Assembly: GCA_009741485.1 (NCBI GenBank)
Contig: CM019217.1
Coordinates: 36,255,255 to 36,319,254, forward strand
DNA: 64,000 nt
From: Malurus cyaneus samueli
Taxonomy: Eukaryota > Chordata > Aves > Passeriformes > Maluridae
Direction: 5' to 3'
Part shown: one piece after another, positions 1 through 13,500 of the stretch
How positions within the stretch are numbered: the first letter of the stretch is position 1
Layout of the letters: every line of letters begins with the position of its first letter
Made by a program: the position numbers and the translations under genes
Notes under the pieces: model-generated
What the model saw: only the letters and a program-made list of their open reading frames with translations
Database searches by the model: none
What the model was told of the DNA's origin: nothing

Positions 1-3000
1 TTGGTCATTGCAATGTCTTGCAGCTGCATATTTTGACACTTTGACAGATACTTCCAGTTCTGCCCAATGGCTGAGGAATGACTCTCTCACTTGGAAGCAC
101 TGTCTGAGGCGTGGGAACACATAATGCTTTTTAAAGGGGAACAGAACTAAGCTTTCTCTTACTTTTTAGATCATTATGTGCACAAAAGGGAAAGAACCAT
201 TCTGCTATGGCTTGTTTCTTATATTAAAAATCTCATTGCTACCACTGGAGAATACAGGCATTTTGATCTGATTCTTTATTGAATTTTGTTTTTATGGTAT
301 TACTTATGAAGTTGTGCCTCAGGCACTGACTGACTTCAGCACTTTCTAAAACTGCAGCTGATCAGCAAGAATTTGCGCAACAGCACCAATTTCAAAACAA
401 GACTGTTTGTGCATTCATGCAAATTTAAGGGGAAAATATATACCCTGTTAAGATGACTTTTGACGGTTTATACTAGAAGTCTACGCTTTAGTCTCACAGA
501 TCCAATCCTCGATATTTTTTTCATTTTTTTCACATCACGAAGAAACAATGTGCATTTAAAATATCACACCTTCTGTGCTAAATATGGCTTTTTGTGCAAA
601 GTGTCCATTTTGTTCAGGACAGCACTTCAATGCGTCTGACCTTTTAAAATGCAACCTTTCAGTCCATTTGCTTGGGCCTTCAACCCAAAAGATATCTTCT
701 GGCACCAGACATCCCCTGAAGAAACACACTCTTGACTTCCTCAAGGAGGGTCACTATTTCCTTTTTGACATGTTCATTAAGAACATTTTCTCAAGCAGCA
801 AGACCTTTTAATTTTTTTCAATTTTAGACAGTTTAGTTCCTGTTATTTTCTGCACAGTTCTGCAAGGTCTTGAAAGTTATCTGTCCTTTGCTCTCACCCA
901 GAGAATGTGCTTTGTTAAGCAAGTAGATTTGGCTAGAGATGTAAAGCTGAAGTCAGTTCAGCCTGTTTTAGGAAGATGGGGTATATATATGATTTTTAAA
1001 TGCACATACATTGAGTATTAGTTCTGAATTCTCAACAGAGTAGTGCTAAAAGAGACAAAGTAGTGACCAAATTTGCATTAAAAGAAGGTTTAAATTCTGT
1101 AAAAAATGCTTCACAAGTTTACTTTTTGAAGAACTTATCATTTATATGATTTGTTTAAGGATTGTGTAAGCACAAAGAGTTGCTTTCAATTACACTGTTC
1201 AGAAGTGAATTTGTCATTGTTTTTCAATGCTAATTTGGCTTATTCAGTATCTCTGTTTCTTGAAACATTTTTATAATTTTTCTGTTATTTTCTTTTTCAC
1301 AATTAAGGGGTTGTGCATGAATGTACTTTGACTTGACAGCACACAATTACATGATGCAGTGCACACAGTGGTGTATGTGACTGTTCCAAAATCGGAAAAA
1401 GAGCTACTTGGTTAAAACATTTAGAGGAACATATCTTTTTAGGCCATTTCAATGGTTCCATCCACAGGATTAAAAAGAAGAGGGATATATTACTCAAGAT
1501 ACAACCAAAAAAAAGTTCAATAGGGGTTTTGAGGAAAAATTTAAAGGCTTAGTCAATCTGATGAGAGGATTGTCTTGAACACAAATAGATTTCAGGGATG
1601 TCTGTCAAGTTTTCCTGCACTGCATTTTCCCTTGCATTGCTGCTTTGTGATGAAAAAAAAAGGAAATAACAATTGATGCACCAATGGTTTGGCTCCTGAA
1701 TGCACAGAAAAAACAGTTTGCTAGAAGAGTAAATCATATCTTGCGATTTAGAACAACATCATTCACCTGGAAAACAGCTCTACGTGCATTTTAAGAACTT
1801 CTAATTTTTCATGCCAAAAGTTATCACTTTTGCTGCTTGTGAAGTTTTACTGTGATGTTCCAAAAACTCAGCAGAAGCTTATAGGAGATTTGATCATTCA
1901 TGAGAGACTTGTGCTTTTCTGTAGAACCATTGGGAGCATTTCGTTCTTCACTTACCAGAAAATGCACTACCTGGTAAGCTGCTCTTTTAGGACTTGTCCT
2001 CCTTACTTTTTTTTAGTTTTTTGATCCATGAAGCAGTGCCATCCTACAGACATTTGTGGACAAGGTAGGTGATAAGTTGTACTCTGCTAGTATCAACTCT
2101 GTACAGAAGTGCACTTCTCATGGCACTACAGAGCCTGGCAAATGCCTTTTATAAGACTTAAAGGGAAGGCAGGCACAGCAACAAACCATATAATGTCTCT
2201 GTTACTCTCTAGAAGAAAGCATAAGTGTGGTCAGCATCCATACACATTACCTGGTGAAGTTTGTGGCTCCAGGGTGTTAGCAATGATATTTTTGCTGCCT
2301 CTGAAAAGACTTGCTAAACTGTGTTGAGCCATGCTGCTGGAATGAACTGATGAAATCAGGAGAAGCAACAGTCAAATGTTACATTGAGATTGCTAGCAGA
2401 CAGTGCTTCACTCCTTTTCACCTGAAGTAACCTTTTGGGACATACCTTTTTCTGTGATTGTTTTTAATTTATTTTAGCATGCCTAATGTCTCCACCCTTT
2501 TCAGATCACAGTGAAAACATCTGCATGGCCATCAAAAGGCCACTCTATAGTTTTGGGTTAAAAAAATTACAGTGGAGATGTAAAGTGGAGATGGTCTTTA
2601 ACAAGCAATGTGTCACTTTATCTCCTGCTTGGGAAAGTGTTGAACCTGGTGCTGTGAAAAAATGCAAGAATATTCTTTCTGTAATTTAAAGCTGATCACA
2701 ATTACAGAATTAATTGACAATCTCTGGGAAATGGCTGGCAACTTTTGAGACTTTGAAGAAGTTATCTCAGGTGATCCTGGGCTAATTACAGATGTTCTTC
2801 TTCCACATCATTAGCATTCTCAAAGTGAAGGGCTGTACCTCTATGTCAGAGTTTGGCTTAGGTAATTCACACTCACTGATTCTTGGGATTCATGTTGCAA
2901 AACTTCCAGATTAGCTGTTCCACTTAGCAATGTTCCAGAAGTAGAGGGCTTCTTTCTGTTTCTCCTTCTGAAGAAAAGAATAGAGGAATGCTGTGAACAG

Positions 3001-3323
3001 CCTGTACTGCTGTTCCTAGAACCATAAACACTGTGTGCTTTGGGAATTGTGAAGCTGCCAGATCAAGCAGCAATATTGCATTATCAGAGGTAGTTCCCAT
3101 ACTTTCTTGAGACTAGGGAAATTTTTAAGCTTCAATCCTCCTTTTCATCATTCAAAAGGATATTTATGCTTGCAATCATTCTGGTTTTTTCCTAGAGAAT
3201 TATTTCACTGACTACTCCTACTGCTCTGGGAAGTGCCTTCCCTTCAACAGTGTAAATAGACAGTTTCAAATGGAAAATCTTACAACTACAATAAGGGGCA
3301 GACTTCAAGTGTTATTGCAGTTT
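1..3323. other. Upstream intergenic DNA, no gene recognised
   Basis: AT-rich single-copy-looking sequence. Open frames on both strands are all under 85 codons and overlap one another, as expected by chance. I see no splice-site-bounded coding segment, RNA gene or recognisable transposon here. Confidence 0.6.
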
Positions 3324-3664
3324 CACAGAATCACAGAATGGGTAAGGTTGGAAGGGACCACTGGAGGTCATCTAGTCCAGTCATGGTCAAGCAGGACTCT
3401 CTAGAGCACATTACTCAGAATTGTGTCCAAACAGCTTTTGAATATCTCCAGGGAGACGCCACAACTTCATTGGGCAATTTGTTCCAGTGCTCAGTAACCC
3501 TCAGAGCAATGTTCATGTTCGCGAGAAAAACTGTGTTCCAGTTTCTCCATGTGGACTCCTGTCCTATTGCTTTGTACCACTGAGCAGAGCCTGGTTCTTG
3601 ACACTGTCTGTTCAGACATTGATAAGATCCCCTCTCAGTCTCCCCCTCTCCTGGCTGAACAGTT
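3324..3664 (-). mobile_element. CR1 LINE 3'-end fragment
   Basis: The left edge has the two tandem CACAGAAT-type octamers followed by GGTTGGAAGGGACC, which is the reverse complement of the avian CR1 3' end. The right edge reads like the reverse complement of the CR1 segment around CTGTTCAGCCTGGAGA. The copy is therefore on the minus strand, 5'-truncated and decayed. Short open frames on the + strand across it are not genes. The 5' boundary is approximate. Confidence 0.88.
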
Positions 3665-6600
3665 GGCTGCAGTGAACCACGTGTATCATCAGTCTGTGTT
3701 CACAGTGTCAACAGATGCATGCAATAACATGCAAGAGAAGTAGAACTTCCTGAAGACAAATCAGAATGAAACAGTAAAACCACAGTGATAACAAATAGGC
3801 AACATATTTTTCAATTAGCATGAACATGATACTGGAAATTTTTCAGAAGCCAATACAAATCATGTGGCTTTGGTTTACCACTATTTTTACCAGTATATTA
3901 CCAGAAAAAAAATTACTATTCATGAAAAATTTGGATCAACTTTAGTGAAAACTACTTGCCAAGTACAGAATACATTTTTGAAACCTCAGAGATCTGATTT
4001 TCAAAGTATTCTTTGACTGATTACAAAATATATTTTTTATTCAGTGGAGATACAGTGGTGTTGACATTTAAGAACAAACTGAGGAACTGCTAAAGATACA
4101 TAAGTGAATAGTCACTCCAAAATCCTGCTAAAGATACATAAGTGAATAGTCACATGACTGTACTCATGCAGAAAAGAATCTATATGGCAACTATTAACAC
4201 AGTCACCACAGCTAAATTAAATGCTAGTAATGAATCCATTAAGTAAACTGACAGGAAAAACAGACGCTCATGCGCCAGAGGCAACATTTTTTAAAGAATC
4301 TTCCATCTTCCAAATACAATTATAACATCTTACTGGAGTAACCCTGAAGTAATAATTCATTTCATACTCGTTGGCTGTAAACATCCTGGTATGACACAAA
4401 AATATTTAAATTCTTTTTTATTTATTACCTTATAGTGTTTCATTGCTAGGATGCCTTTAGAATGAGTTGCTCTGAGGTGAGAGAGCACCAGGCTTAATCT
4501 AAAATTATTTCACAATGGATGAAGAACTAATAATTCATGTGATCTCAAATATTTCATGCTACCGTGAACACATTAACTCATTGTCTCTACCTATGTATAT
4601 GTATGACACATATACAAATGCACCTATATGCTCTGTCACCACAGCATAATTCTTGGATCTCAGGATGGTAAAGACTATCAACAGGATATGACAGTTTTTA
4701 TGTCTCAGATAAACTCATAGGAATTCTTCACCTGTTGCATAAGGCAGACTTGGTTTTCATGGTCATGTGCACTGTTACATTTTCACGGTTGTTCCAGAAA
4801 ACATGCATTTTTTAAATGGCCTATACAAATCTATCAGTGGGTGTCTAATGCTCCTTAAAGCATTTGAAATTATGTGGATGACAATGTTTAAGCAAGAGAA
4901 TCCTTCCCACTATTGTCTCTAAACTGAAGTAAAAGGCATCTTACAGAATACAGTGCAGCTTGAAGATTTAGTTTGGTACACTAACTTTGAGTCATAACTA
5001 TTTTGAGGCTTTCTGTGAAGAATTCTTAGGAAACAGAAGACATCCATAATAGCCACTGCTCAAAAGTTAGGCTATTTCCCTTCTTTGTTATATATGTAGA
5101 CAGTCTGTGACATACTTTCTCTTGTGACAGATCTAAAGGGAAAGAAGAATCATGTGGTGTAAATCTGCATTTTTATTGGCTATTGTTTATTTGACAGTGA
5201 TTGTACTAAAGACAGTCTATAAACATATAGACTAAATTGTTAAAATTTGAATATTAATTTGACGTTTTCTGACGTTTTTATAATTTAATTTCTTAAATAT
5301 TTGGACATAATTTGCGAATCTAATTTTCTTTGTAAATTTGAAAAAAACAGATGTTTAGTTGCAACTTCCCTATCACAGGATACTCAATCTGTGTTTCACC
5401 TTTATGGTATACTAAATTGTAGTTACCACATACTATGTATTTATTTACTTTTCTCATTTTCAGTCTGTCTTGCTTTAGTTCGGGTTTTCTTATTTTACTT
5501 TAATTCTGAGTACATATGCCTTTCATAATCACAACATTGAAAATTCTGTTACATTCTGTGACCAAAAAATGCTGTCTGATGCCAGAAAAACAAAGAGAAC
5601 AGCTGTCTCAAAGTAGGTTGTTACTCAGCTGTATTTATTTATCTCATTTTTTTGCAAAAATATCCCTTTTTAAATACTAGTCACAACTAGTTAATATCAT
5701 GATAAATCACACTTCCTGCTGATACAATTTCTAGCTTAAATGACCAGAAACAATCCCACTTAAGAATTCTATAGACTTACAGCTCTTTCTGCTTTAGTTC
5801 TGTGTCTATTATTTCATTCTTTTTTTTTATTTTCTTGAAGACTATTTTTGCAGTATCTAGATGCAATAATTAATCCACAGTTGTGAAGACTTTTCTATTG
5901 GAATCATCTATGCCTATTTGGAGTTCATAACTGCAGGATTTTTTTTAAGCTCACAGGGTGTGGCAGCAGTCTTTGCAAGAAATTACATTTTCTAAAATTT
6001 AAATTAATCATGTTGGCACATTTAAAAACAAATAAACACAAAAATATCTCACATACGCCTGGATGTTTCTGCAGTTACATAAAATGATCATTTAGTTTAA
6101 AGTACACAGACATACTTCAGGAACCACTGAAAGACTACTTAAAGTTTGGAAAAAAAGAACATCCCTAGTTTCAAAAGGACATTCCTCATGCCAAAACAAA
6201 TATCACTGTAGAACCTCACAGCCTTGTGGTTAAAACACTTTCTAGGGAGATATGGATTTCAGTTAATTCATTTTGTGGAAAGTCTTGAACCCCCTTAGCC
6301 CTATATTCTGTGTGAATGTTTTAATTGTTGAGTTATTCCACAAAACAGAACACAGGTATCTCTACTGCCTCTTTTTTAAATTTAAAGAAGTGGTCAAAAC
6401 ATCCATATTTTGATTGAAGTTAATGTGAAGCTGAACAGATAAATACTTGGACAGAAAAAAATGGGGTTTTTTTATTTTTTTTTTCAGAGTACTGATCATA
6501 TTTAAGTTTCAAACAGCTACCAGTCTTAATCCTAGCAAGAGGACACTCACTGAAAATAGCAGAATTTTTTGTATTAGAGGAGTTTTACTGCCAAAAGTAC

Positions 6601-8829
6601 AGTCTCTAACATGGTTCAGCAGGGCTTTTGAGAATCACAGTCTTGGATTTAGAAGCTTGAACCCTCCACAGATCCTCTTTTGGCACTAGAATATTTTTGT
6701 GGACCTTGGCCTGAAACCCTCAGTCCTGATTTAAACTAGAATAATAGTACAAGAAACTGTGGGAATAGTACTACAAGGTTTGCTGTGGGAAAGTTACTAG
6801 CAAGCCCTGTGCAGTCAGGCATGCCAGGAGCTATTGGTGCTAGCAGTACTGTGTCAGCCACCATGAGGAACTCTTCCTCACTAATACTAATGGTGGAAAG
6901 ATGTAGGGCAAAAGGCTAGTATAGACACATCTCTGATTGTTTAGGCTGATTAATTGTTCTCAGAGCAGTAGAAGGAAGCTATGCAAATAATTTGTGCAAT
7001 AAATTAAGTGTTAAGCAAAGTGTTTTCCCAGTTACTGATATTTTTGCAAAGTTTGCTGATTTCTCCAGCTCTCCTTCCCTTTTGAGTTTGCGGTTGTGTT
7101 AATTCTGCCTGATTAGTCACATACCTAAGTGAATAAGCATAAAATAATTCATGTGTGTCTTAGCTTCCTTGGATTACATTTAGTCATGCAATATTTAATT
7201 TGTCTTGGCTCTTAGATTCCTAGCATATGATTTTGAATTTGCACATAGTTACTCTCTAAATTTTTGGATATCTTTGCTGCTTGAGACATCCTGTCTTGAA
7301 ATTTATTTGCACCAGGTGCCAGATGTGGTGAGTAATTTTGAGCTAGAGCCCAGAAACTGAAAAAAAAAGGCCAAAACAGATATGGAAAAAGATATCCAGT
7401 GGTGCCAAGATCCACCCTCACTTTTCATGTATAGAAGGTACACTGAAAACTTTGAGTAAACAAATGGTCCATCTATGCTTAACACTGTGAAAAAAATGAC
7501 TGTAGAAAAATTGCAAAAAGGAAACCAGAAGGCTCCAGCCTAGTAGTACACTTTGTACTTACCAGAAACCTCTGATTCAATACGTATAGAGTTTACTTCT
7601 GTCTTATTCCTGGGAAGCCCCTACATAACTGACTTGAAAAGAATGTATTTCTACCTTACAGAAGATATACAGGAATTAAGTAAATGGCCAGATTTGCTTG
7701 TAAAGCAAAAAGTCCAAAATAAAATAAATAAATTTATTCATATTCAGGAATATATTGATATTAAGAGGCATGGTACTATTTTTCTTCTTTTTTGTGAAGA
7801 ATACTAATTTCTTACAAAATCACGGAGACACAGAATATTTTTAAGTGTATTTTTAATGTCTTGTACCTCTATAATCTATGAAAATAACACATTTTTGAAA
7901 GTCTGTTTAAACCAATGCTATTCTTTCCCTTCATTCCCTATAAAACACTGTTTCTCTGTTGTTTGAAGTCATATTATAAACTCTGTGATTAAATTGCCTT
8001 TAAGCTGTGGAATCTGATCGTACCAGATTCTTATATGAGCCACTCTGCAGCTTGCCTGAAATTAATTTAATATCACACAGAGACTGGGCCTGACCTTAAT
8101 CTCATGAAGTCCAGGAGGAGAAAGAAGAAAATCTCTTACTGTATAAGAATAACAATATCACACATTAAAATTTTTCTCATTTAAACAAGAATAGTTTTTT
8201 AAGGTATGGAATCAGATAAGTTCATCAAAATGCTCTTTGAGATGCACGCACATATACTTTTCTTGGCACTGAAATCTTTCAGCCCCACCTAATGTCACCT
8301 AAGCTGGAAAAGAAAACATAAACTCACTCTGTAAATACCCTTGCTCTTCTGCCAGCTTGTACCAGTTTGGGTATTTCATGATGGGCTAATTTATCTTTCA
8401 AACACAGTGACATGGAGAACCAACTTATATCCTAGATATAGAAAGGTGTGCAAGCTATGTATATTTGCATACACACACACAAATATACTTTGATTGTTGG
8501 ATGCATATTGATATAGAGAGAGAAGGACAGAATGAAATATACCTAAATTAGGTTAAAAAAATGTTTCAAAATGTTTCAAAAATAATGTTTTATCTGGAAA
8601 AAATGTTCTGAATAAATGTATGGAATAGTATAATATAATATTATAGACATTATAGTACTGCCATAATACCAAAAACATGACTGTACTTATTCTGAACAAA
8701 GATCCACGTATTCTAAAATCTTGTCTTTCCCAGTCACCAGAACATATGAGAACCCATGTATAATATTAATAATATATATATGTATGTCAGTCTTTCACAT
8801 TTTGCTATCTCACTTTCAGTGAGGGTAAT
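3665..8829. other. Upstream intergenic DNA, no gene recognised
   Basis: AT-rich sequence with only short chance open frames. The one structured item I see is a short tandem duplication at 4087-4153, listed separately, plus small AT and CA-rich tracts near 8470 and 8640. No coding exon can be supported. Confidence 0.55.
4087..4153. repeat. Two-copy 29-bp direct repeat
   Basis: Positions 4087-4115 and 4125-4153 are identical 29-mers beginning CTGCTAAAGATACATAAG, separated by 9 bp (period 38). This looks like a recent local duplication in intergenic DNA. No coding frame or known element covers it. Confidence 0.9.
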
Positions 8830-10013
8830 TTGATTTCTGAGGGCACAAGAGCGTGCAAGTCCCAAATGCTGGAAATCAAGCGAGGCAGAAAGCCAGCTTG
8901 GCTGAACAGGAATCTTTGGAAATATAGCAAAAAAGGTAAAAAGGTGTATGCACAGTGGAAACAGGGTCAGGAGACAGGAGAAGAACACAGAGATGCTGCC
9001 TGCTATTGCAGGGAGAAAATTCATGTGGCCAAATCTTGACTGGAGTTGAAGCTGGCCAGAAATATGGGGGATAATTAAAAGAGTTTTTTCAAACCTACTA
9101 AAGGCAATAGTGTACATATAACATCAGCTCATTACAGGATGAGGATGATCACCTCCCAAGCAGGGACAGGGGCAAGGCAGAGATATTTAAGGCATTCTTT
9201 GTCTCCATCTTTAACATGGATCATGGATCAAGAGGGTTTCAGTGCCCTGAGCTGGAGGACCATGACTACAAGAATGATCAACTCCCAGTCAACCCTGAAA
9301 TTATGTGGGATCTGCTGTTCCGGCTGGATCCCTACAGATCTATTTGGCCTGATGGGATTCATCCAAGAATCTTCAAGAATGCCATGGAAAAGGACCTGGG
9401 GGTCTTGGTTGACAGAAAGATGAACCTGAGTCCCTGGCAGCCAGGAGGGCTGACCGTGTCCTGAGGCACATCAGGCCCAGCATCGCCAGCCAGGCAAAAG
9501 AGGGGATTGTCCGGCAGCCTCAACTTGAGTGCTAGTGGCAGTTTTGAGCACAACAATATATTACCCAATTAGGGAGCATCCAAAGGAGGGCTATAAAGAT
9601 GGTCTTGAGGAAGAACCATATGACGAGCGGCTGAGGGCACTTGGTCTGTTCAGCCTGGAGAAAAGGAGACTGAGGGGAGACCTCACTGCAGTTACAACTT
9701 CCTTGTGAGGGGAAGAGGAGAGGCAAGCACTGATCTCTTTGTGGTGACCAGTGACAGGATCAGAGGAAATGGCCTGCAGCTGAGTCAGGGCGAGGTTTAG
9801 GTTAGATATCAAGAAAAGGTTCTTCATCCACAAGAGTGGGCACCAGAGCAGGCTCTCCAGGGAAGTGACCACAGCACCAAACCTGACAGAGTTCAATAAC
9901 TATTTGGACAATTGGGCACATGGTATGACTCCTTGGGCATGGTGCTGTGTGGGGCTGTGAGTTGGATTCAATGATCCTTGTGGGTCCTTACCAACTGAGC
10001 TTATTCTGTGATT
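8830..10013 (+). mobile_element. CR1 LINE copy, 5'-truncated with large internal deletion
   Basis: The first part (8830-9039) translates to a stretch resembling the CR1 ORF2 linker between endonuclease and reverse transcriptase, with a PAWLNRNLW-like motif and a later CREKI motif. Near 9340-9370 there is a DGIHPRIFK-like motif from the start of the reverse transcriptase. It is followed almost at once by [11 protein letters not shown], which belongs near the C-terminal end of that protein, so most of the polymerase domain is missing. The copy continues through the usual CR1 3' region and ends in a degenerate ATTCTGTGATT tail near 10005. Several stops and frame changes make it a dead element. 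It is non-autonomous now, and the 5' edge is approximate. Confidence 0.9.
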
Positions 10014-10448
10014 TTTTAAATGCCATTGACAATTTTTTGAACTTATTTAAAATTATATGACACCCTATGGCAATGGGTTTCACAGTCTAACCAAATTGTA
10101 TATGATGTGTTTCTGACACTGCTAGTATTTGTGTTTAGTCAGATATTGCTTTTTAGTTTTACACTGATGTAATGAGAAGCCAAATTAACAGATACCCTAA
10201 GTACAAGGCTTGTTCATAAGCCCTATGTGACGTTTATCACTCTTTCCACAAGCTCTAAGCCGCTCAGCAGAAAAGTTTCCCATTTAGATCACACACGTCA
10301 TTCTCTCAATAAACTGTATAAAAAGCTTACATATAGAATGCTTACTTGAGTTATCTGAATCAACCATCGGGGACTTATAGCTTGGCATTGTTTTGCTTAC
10401 TTGGATATGGTTGAACAATGGTCACTAACTCCAGATTAATACATTATT

Positions 10449-10524
<76 letters not shown>

Positions 10525-13500
10525 TGGGTAACAAGCCCACCTGGCACCCTAAGCCTGAGAAAAGGTTCTGTTGATGTGGACTTTTTAAATTTCAGTGTTG
10601 GATTGTGAATATCTTCAGATCACAACACCATTTTAATTAAAATCTGTTGCAGACTTCTGCTGCAATACTTCTGCTGTAAATTGTGTTATGGATTTTGGTG
10701 TCTCAGCTGCTTAGAAACAGATTACAAAATTCTTTACACTTAGGCTGGGATTCACAAACCAACACAAGTTTTCATTCTAAAGCTGGGAGTATTATCTTTT
10801 TTATCATATCCTAATATATCTAAAAAATTTTTGTACAGCACACACTTGAGTAGCTTGTAGGAGGTTAATGATTTGAAGCAAAAGAAAATGCAATAACTGG
10901 GAGACAATAAAAATTATGGGGGTATTGAATAGTTGGTTTCACTCATGGGAATACAGTCTAATAGTATAATCCTTATTTGTTTTTCAGGCAGAAAATCTGT
11001 CTAAATGTGTTTCTTTAATAAACCTCAAAATATAGTAAGCCTTAAAAAATCCTGACTAGAATGGGTGAGACTTTGAAGTTCAATGTTATGGGAAATTCTC
11101 ACATTTCACTACTATGCTATTTTATCACTACAAAGTCAGTCACAGTCAGGAAATTATTCATGAAATATGAAATTAAAAATTCTGGGGGGAAAAAGAACTG
11201 CTAGAAAACTGAAACACATAAAAAGATATTATATATAAGACAAACTGCATTATGGCAAAACATAACAGAATATAAAAGCCCTAAACAACAATAACAACAC
11301 AAATCAAGAATAAAATTAATTTTCCCAAAAGAAATATTATTATTTCTAATGAGAGAATAAGAACAGTCTCATTCTAATGATCTTTTTTGAAACTTGTCAA
11401 AATAGGTATTATTCCGTAAGAGATTATGCTTTCTTAATAGTGAAACACTGAACATCCCTACCTACAGAGAGCAGTGACTTGAAATACCGTGTGGTATAGG
11501 GAGCTAGAAAGATGGTAACTTTTCTTTACCTGCCATTTTCCAATCTGAAAGCATCTGATATGAAAATATCTTGCTTTTGTGATGGTAGATCTATAAAGTA
11601 TTTTAAGTAGACAAATTCCAAAGAGAAAGGTAAAACAACTTCTTGGGTTGTGCTTCTAGCCCTGCTTATAGTTGTCTTCATAATTTCTAGGAAAATACTT
11701 CATGTTTTCTTTCATGAAGAGCTTTAATTGTGAAAACTTATAATAATATTTTAAACATGATATTTTAAGAAAATTGTTTTTACACTGCAGTAATTTCAGT
11801 GTGTGAGCAATATGAAATATTTCCTGTATTTTTTTTCTTTTCTCCAGTTCAAAGACATATGTGATCATATTTTCAAAAGCATTTCTTATGAATGTGCATA
11901 TATGAGAAGAAATAAGATTTGATCATTTTTGCTGCTAGTTTCTGTCTGATTTACCTCAGGATAGAATTAATCAAATAACTGCTGAGGTGTTTTTCTTTAT
12001 TTTGTTTTGTTTTGTTTTTTTTTTTTTTAAATTCTGTACTGTAACTACTAATAGGAAAATAAGAAAACAGCATGTCAGTTACTTTTCTGTCAAAAATAGT
12101 TTTAACACGATTTTTCTTTGTGTATGACATTCTTTAATTTAAAAGAATGAACATCCTATAAGAAAAAGAGCCATGGTATTTATATTTGAGATTTTTAACT
12201 CTTTTCCTAATTTTATTTAATGTGATAAGTGTAATTTCTAACAAGTACATCACTCATCAATCTTTTACTTCCTTTTTCATACCTCTTCTTTGAGTTTTGT
12301 TTCACTTTTTCTTATTATTTCTGGATACGTCATTATTCTAACCAGTTGTTAATCTATAGCATACTATAAGTTTTCTGCAGCACTTCCAAAATTTTTGCAC
12401 ATTATTTTCTTTACTCCCAAACTTTTCTTTTAGTAGTGGTACATGTTCCCTAAAACAAATATATCACAACCACTCTGCAGCACAAAATCATCTGCCCCAG
12501 CTCAAAAAAATACTCTGTATGTGATAGTTTTTTTTGAAAACACAACATCTAGAAACTGATGCACCTAGACAGTGACTGTGTGTACAGATAAAAAAGGAGG
12601 GAGCCAAAACACTGGCATGAAATTATCACCATCAGACCATACATAAAACTGGAGAGCAGAATAAGGATTCATTGGTTTCATATCTCCCTGTTAATTACTT
12701 ATTTTTCAGATTTGGAATGAATTTTTTTTTTCTGGGATTTCTCTCATTTATTTCTTGTTTTTCTTTTAGGTTCTTACTTTTAAAGGTTGAAAAATAATCT
12801 AAACAATATTTCTTCTCAATCAGATTTTCACTCAGAGAAAGTCTATTAGTAGTATTTCTCAAATAAGGCAATTATTATGATTCCAGCATTTTAACAAACA
12901 TCAAAACCCACAATATGAGCAATATGAGTTTTATTCCTGTGGTTATACTCTTTTAAAGAAATAGACAACACAGTTCTAAGAAACACAAATTACTGTACTG
13001 AGTGGCTGGTCTGATTTTAATTGCTCACATCAGCTTTTTAAGAAGCCCTTTAATATTTGAGTGTAAGCCCACAATATTTTCTTTGCAAACATGTAGATAT
13101 TTGCAGTGCTTGCTGGGTTGATAATCAAATTAATAGGAAAGACAGTCAGTCCTACATATAGTGTGCTGCCAAAGTTGCAAGAGGCATGGGAGGGGTTCAC
13201 ATATTTTTGTTTTGGTTTTGCTGCCAGCTGCCATACTGCTGTGGTGTTTAAAGACAGTGCCAAATAAAGGGTTTTAAAGGTTCTCCTATAATTATATCAG
13301 ATAGAGAAAGGGCAGGGCATGCTTTAACACTGAATCCTTCCTTATTCATTAGGGGCCTGTCTTGAGCCTTGAGAATTTTAACACCTTGCAGAACTGTCTT
13401 CCTAGCATGGCCTCATGCTCATGTTATCATTCTTCCAGCAGACTATATTTTTTTAAAACGTGTTATTGATTTTCAGGCATGGGATTAACCCCAAATTCCC

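Noticed and set aside
8734..9117. 127-codon minus-strand frame
   Set aside because: Antisense to the CR1 ORF2 remnant on the + strand.
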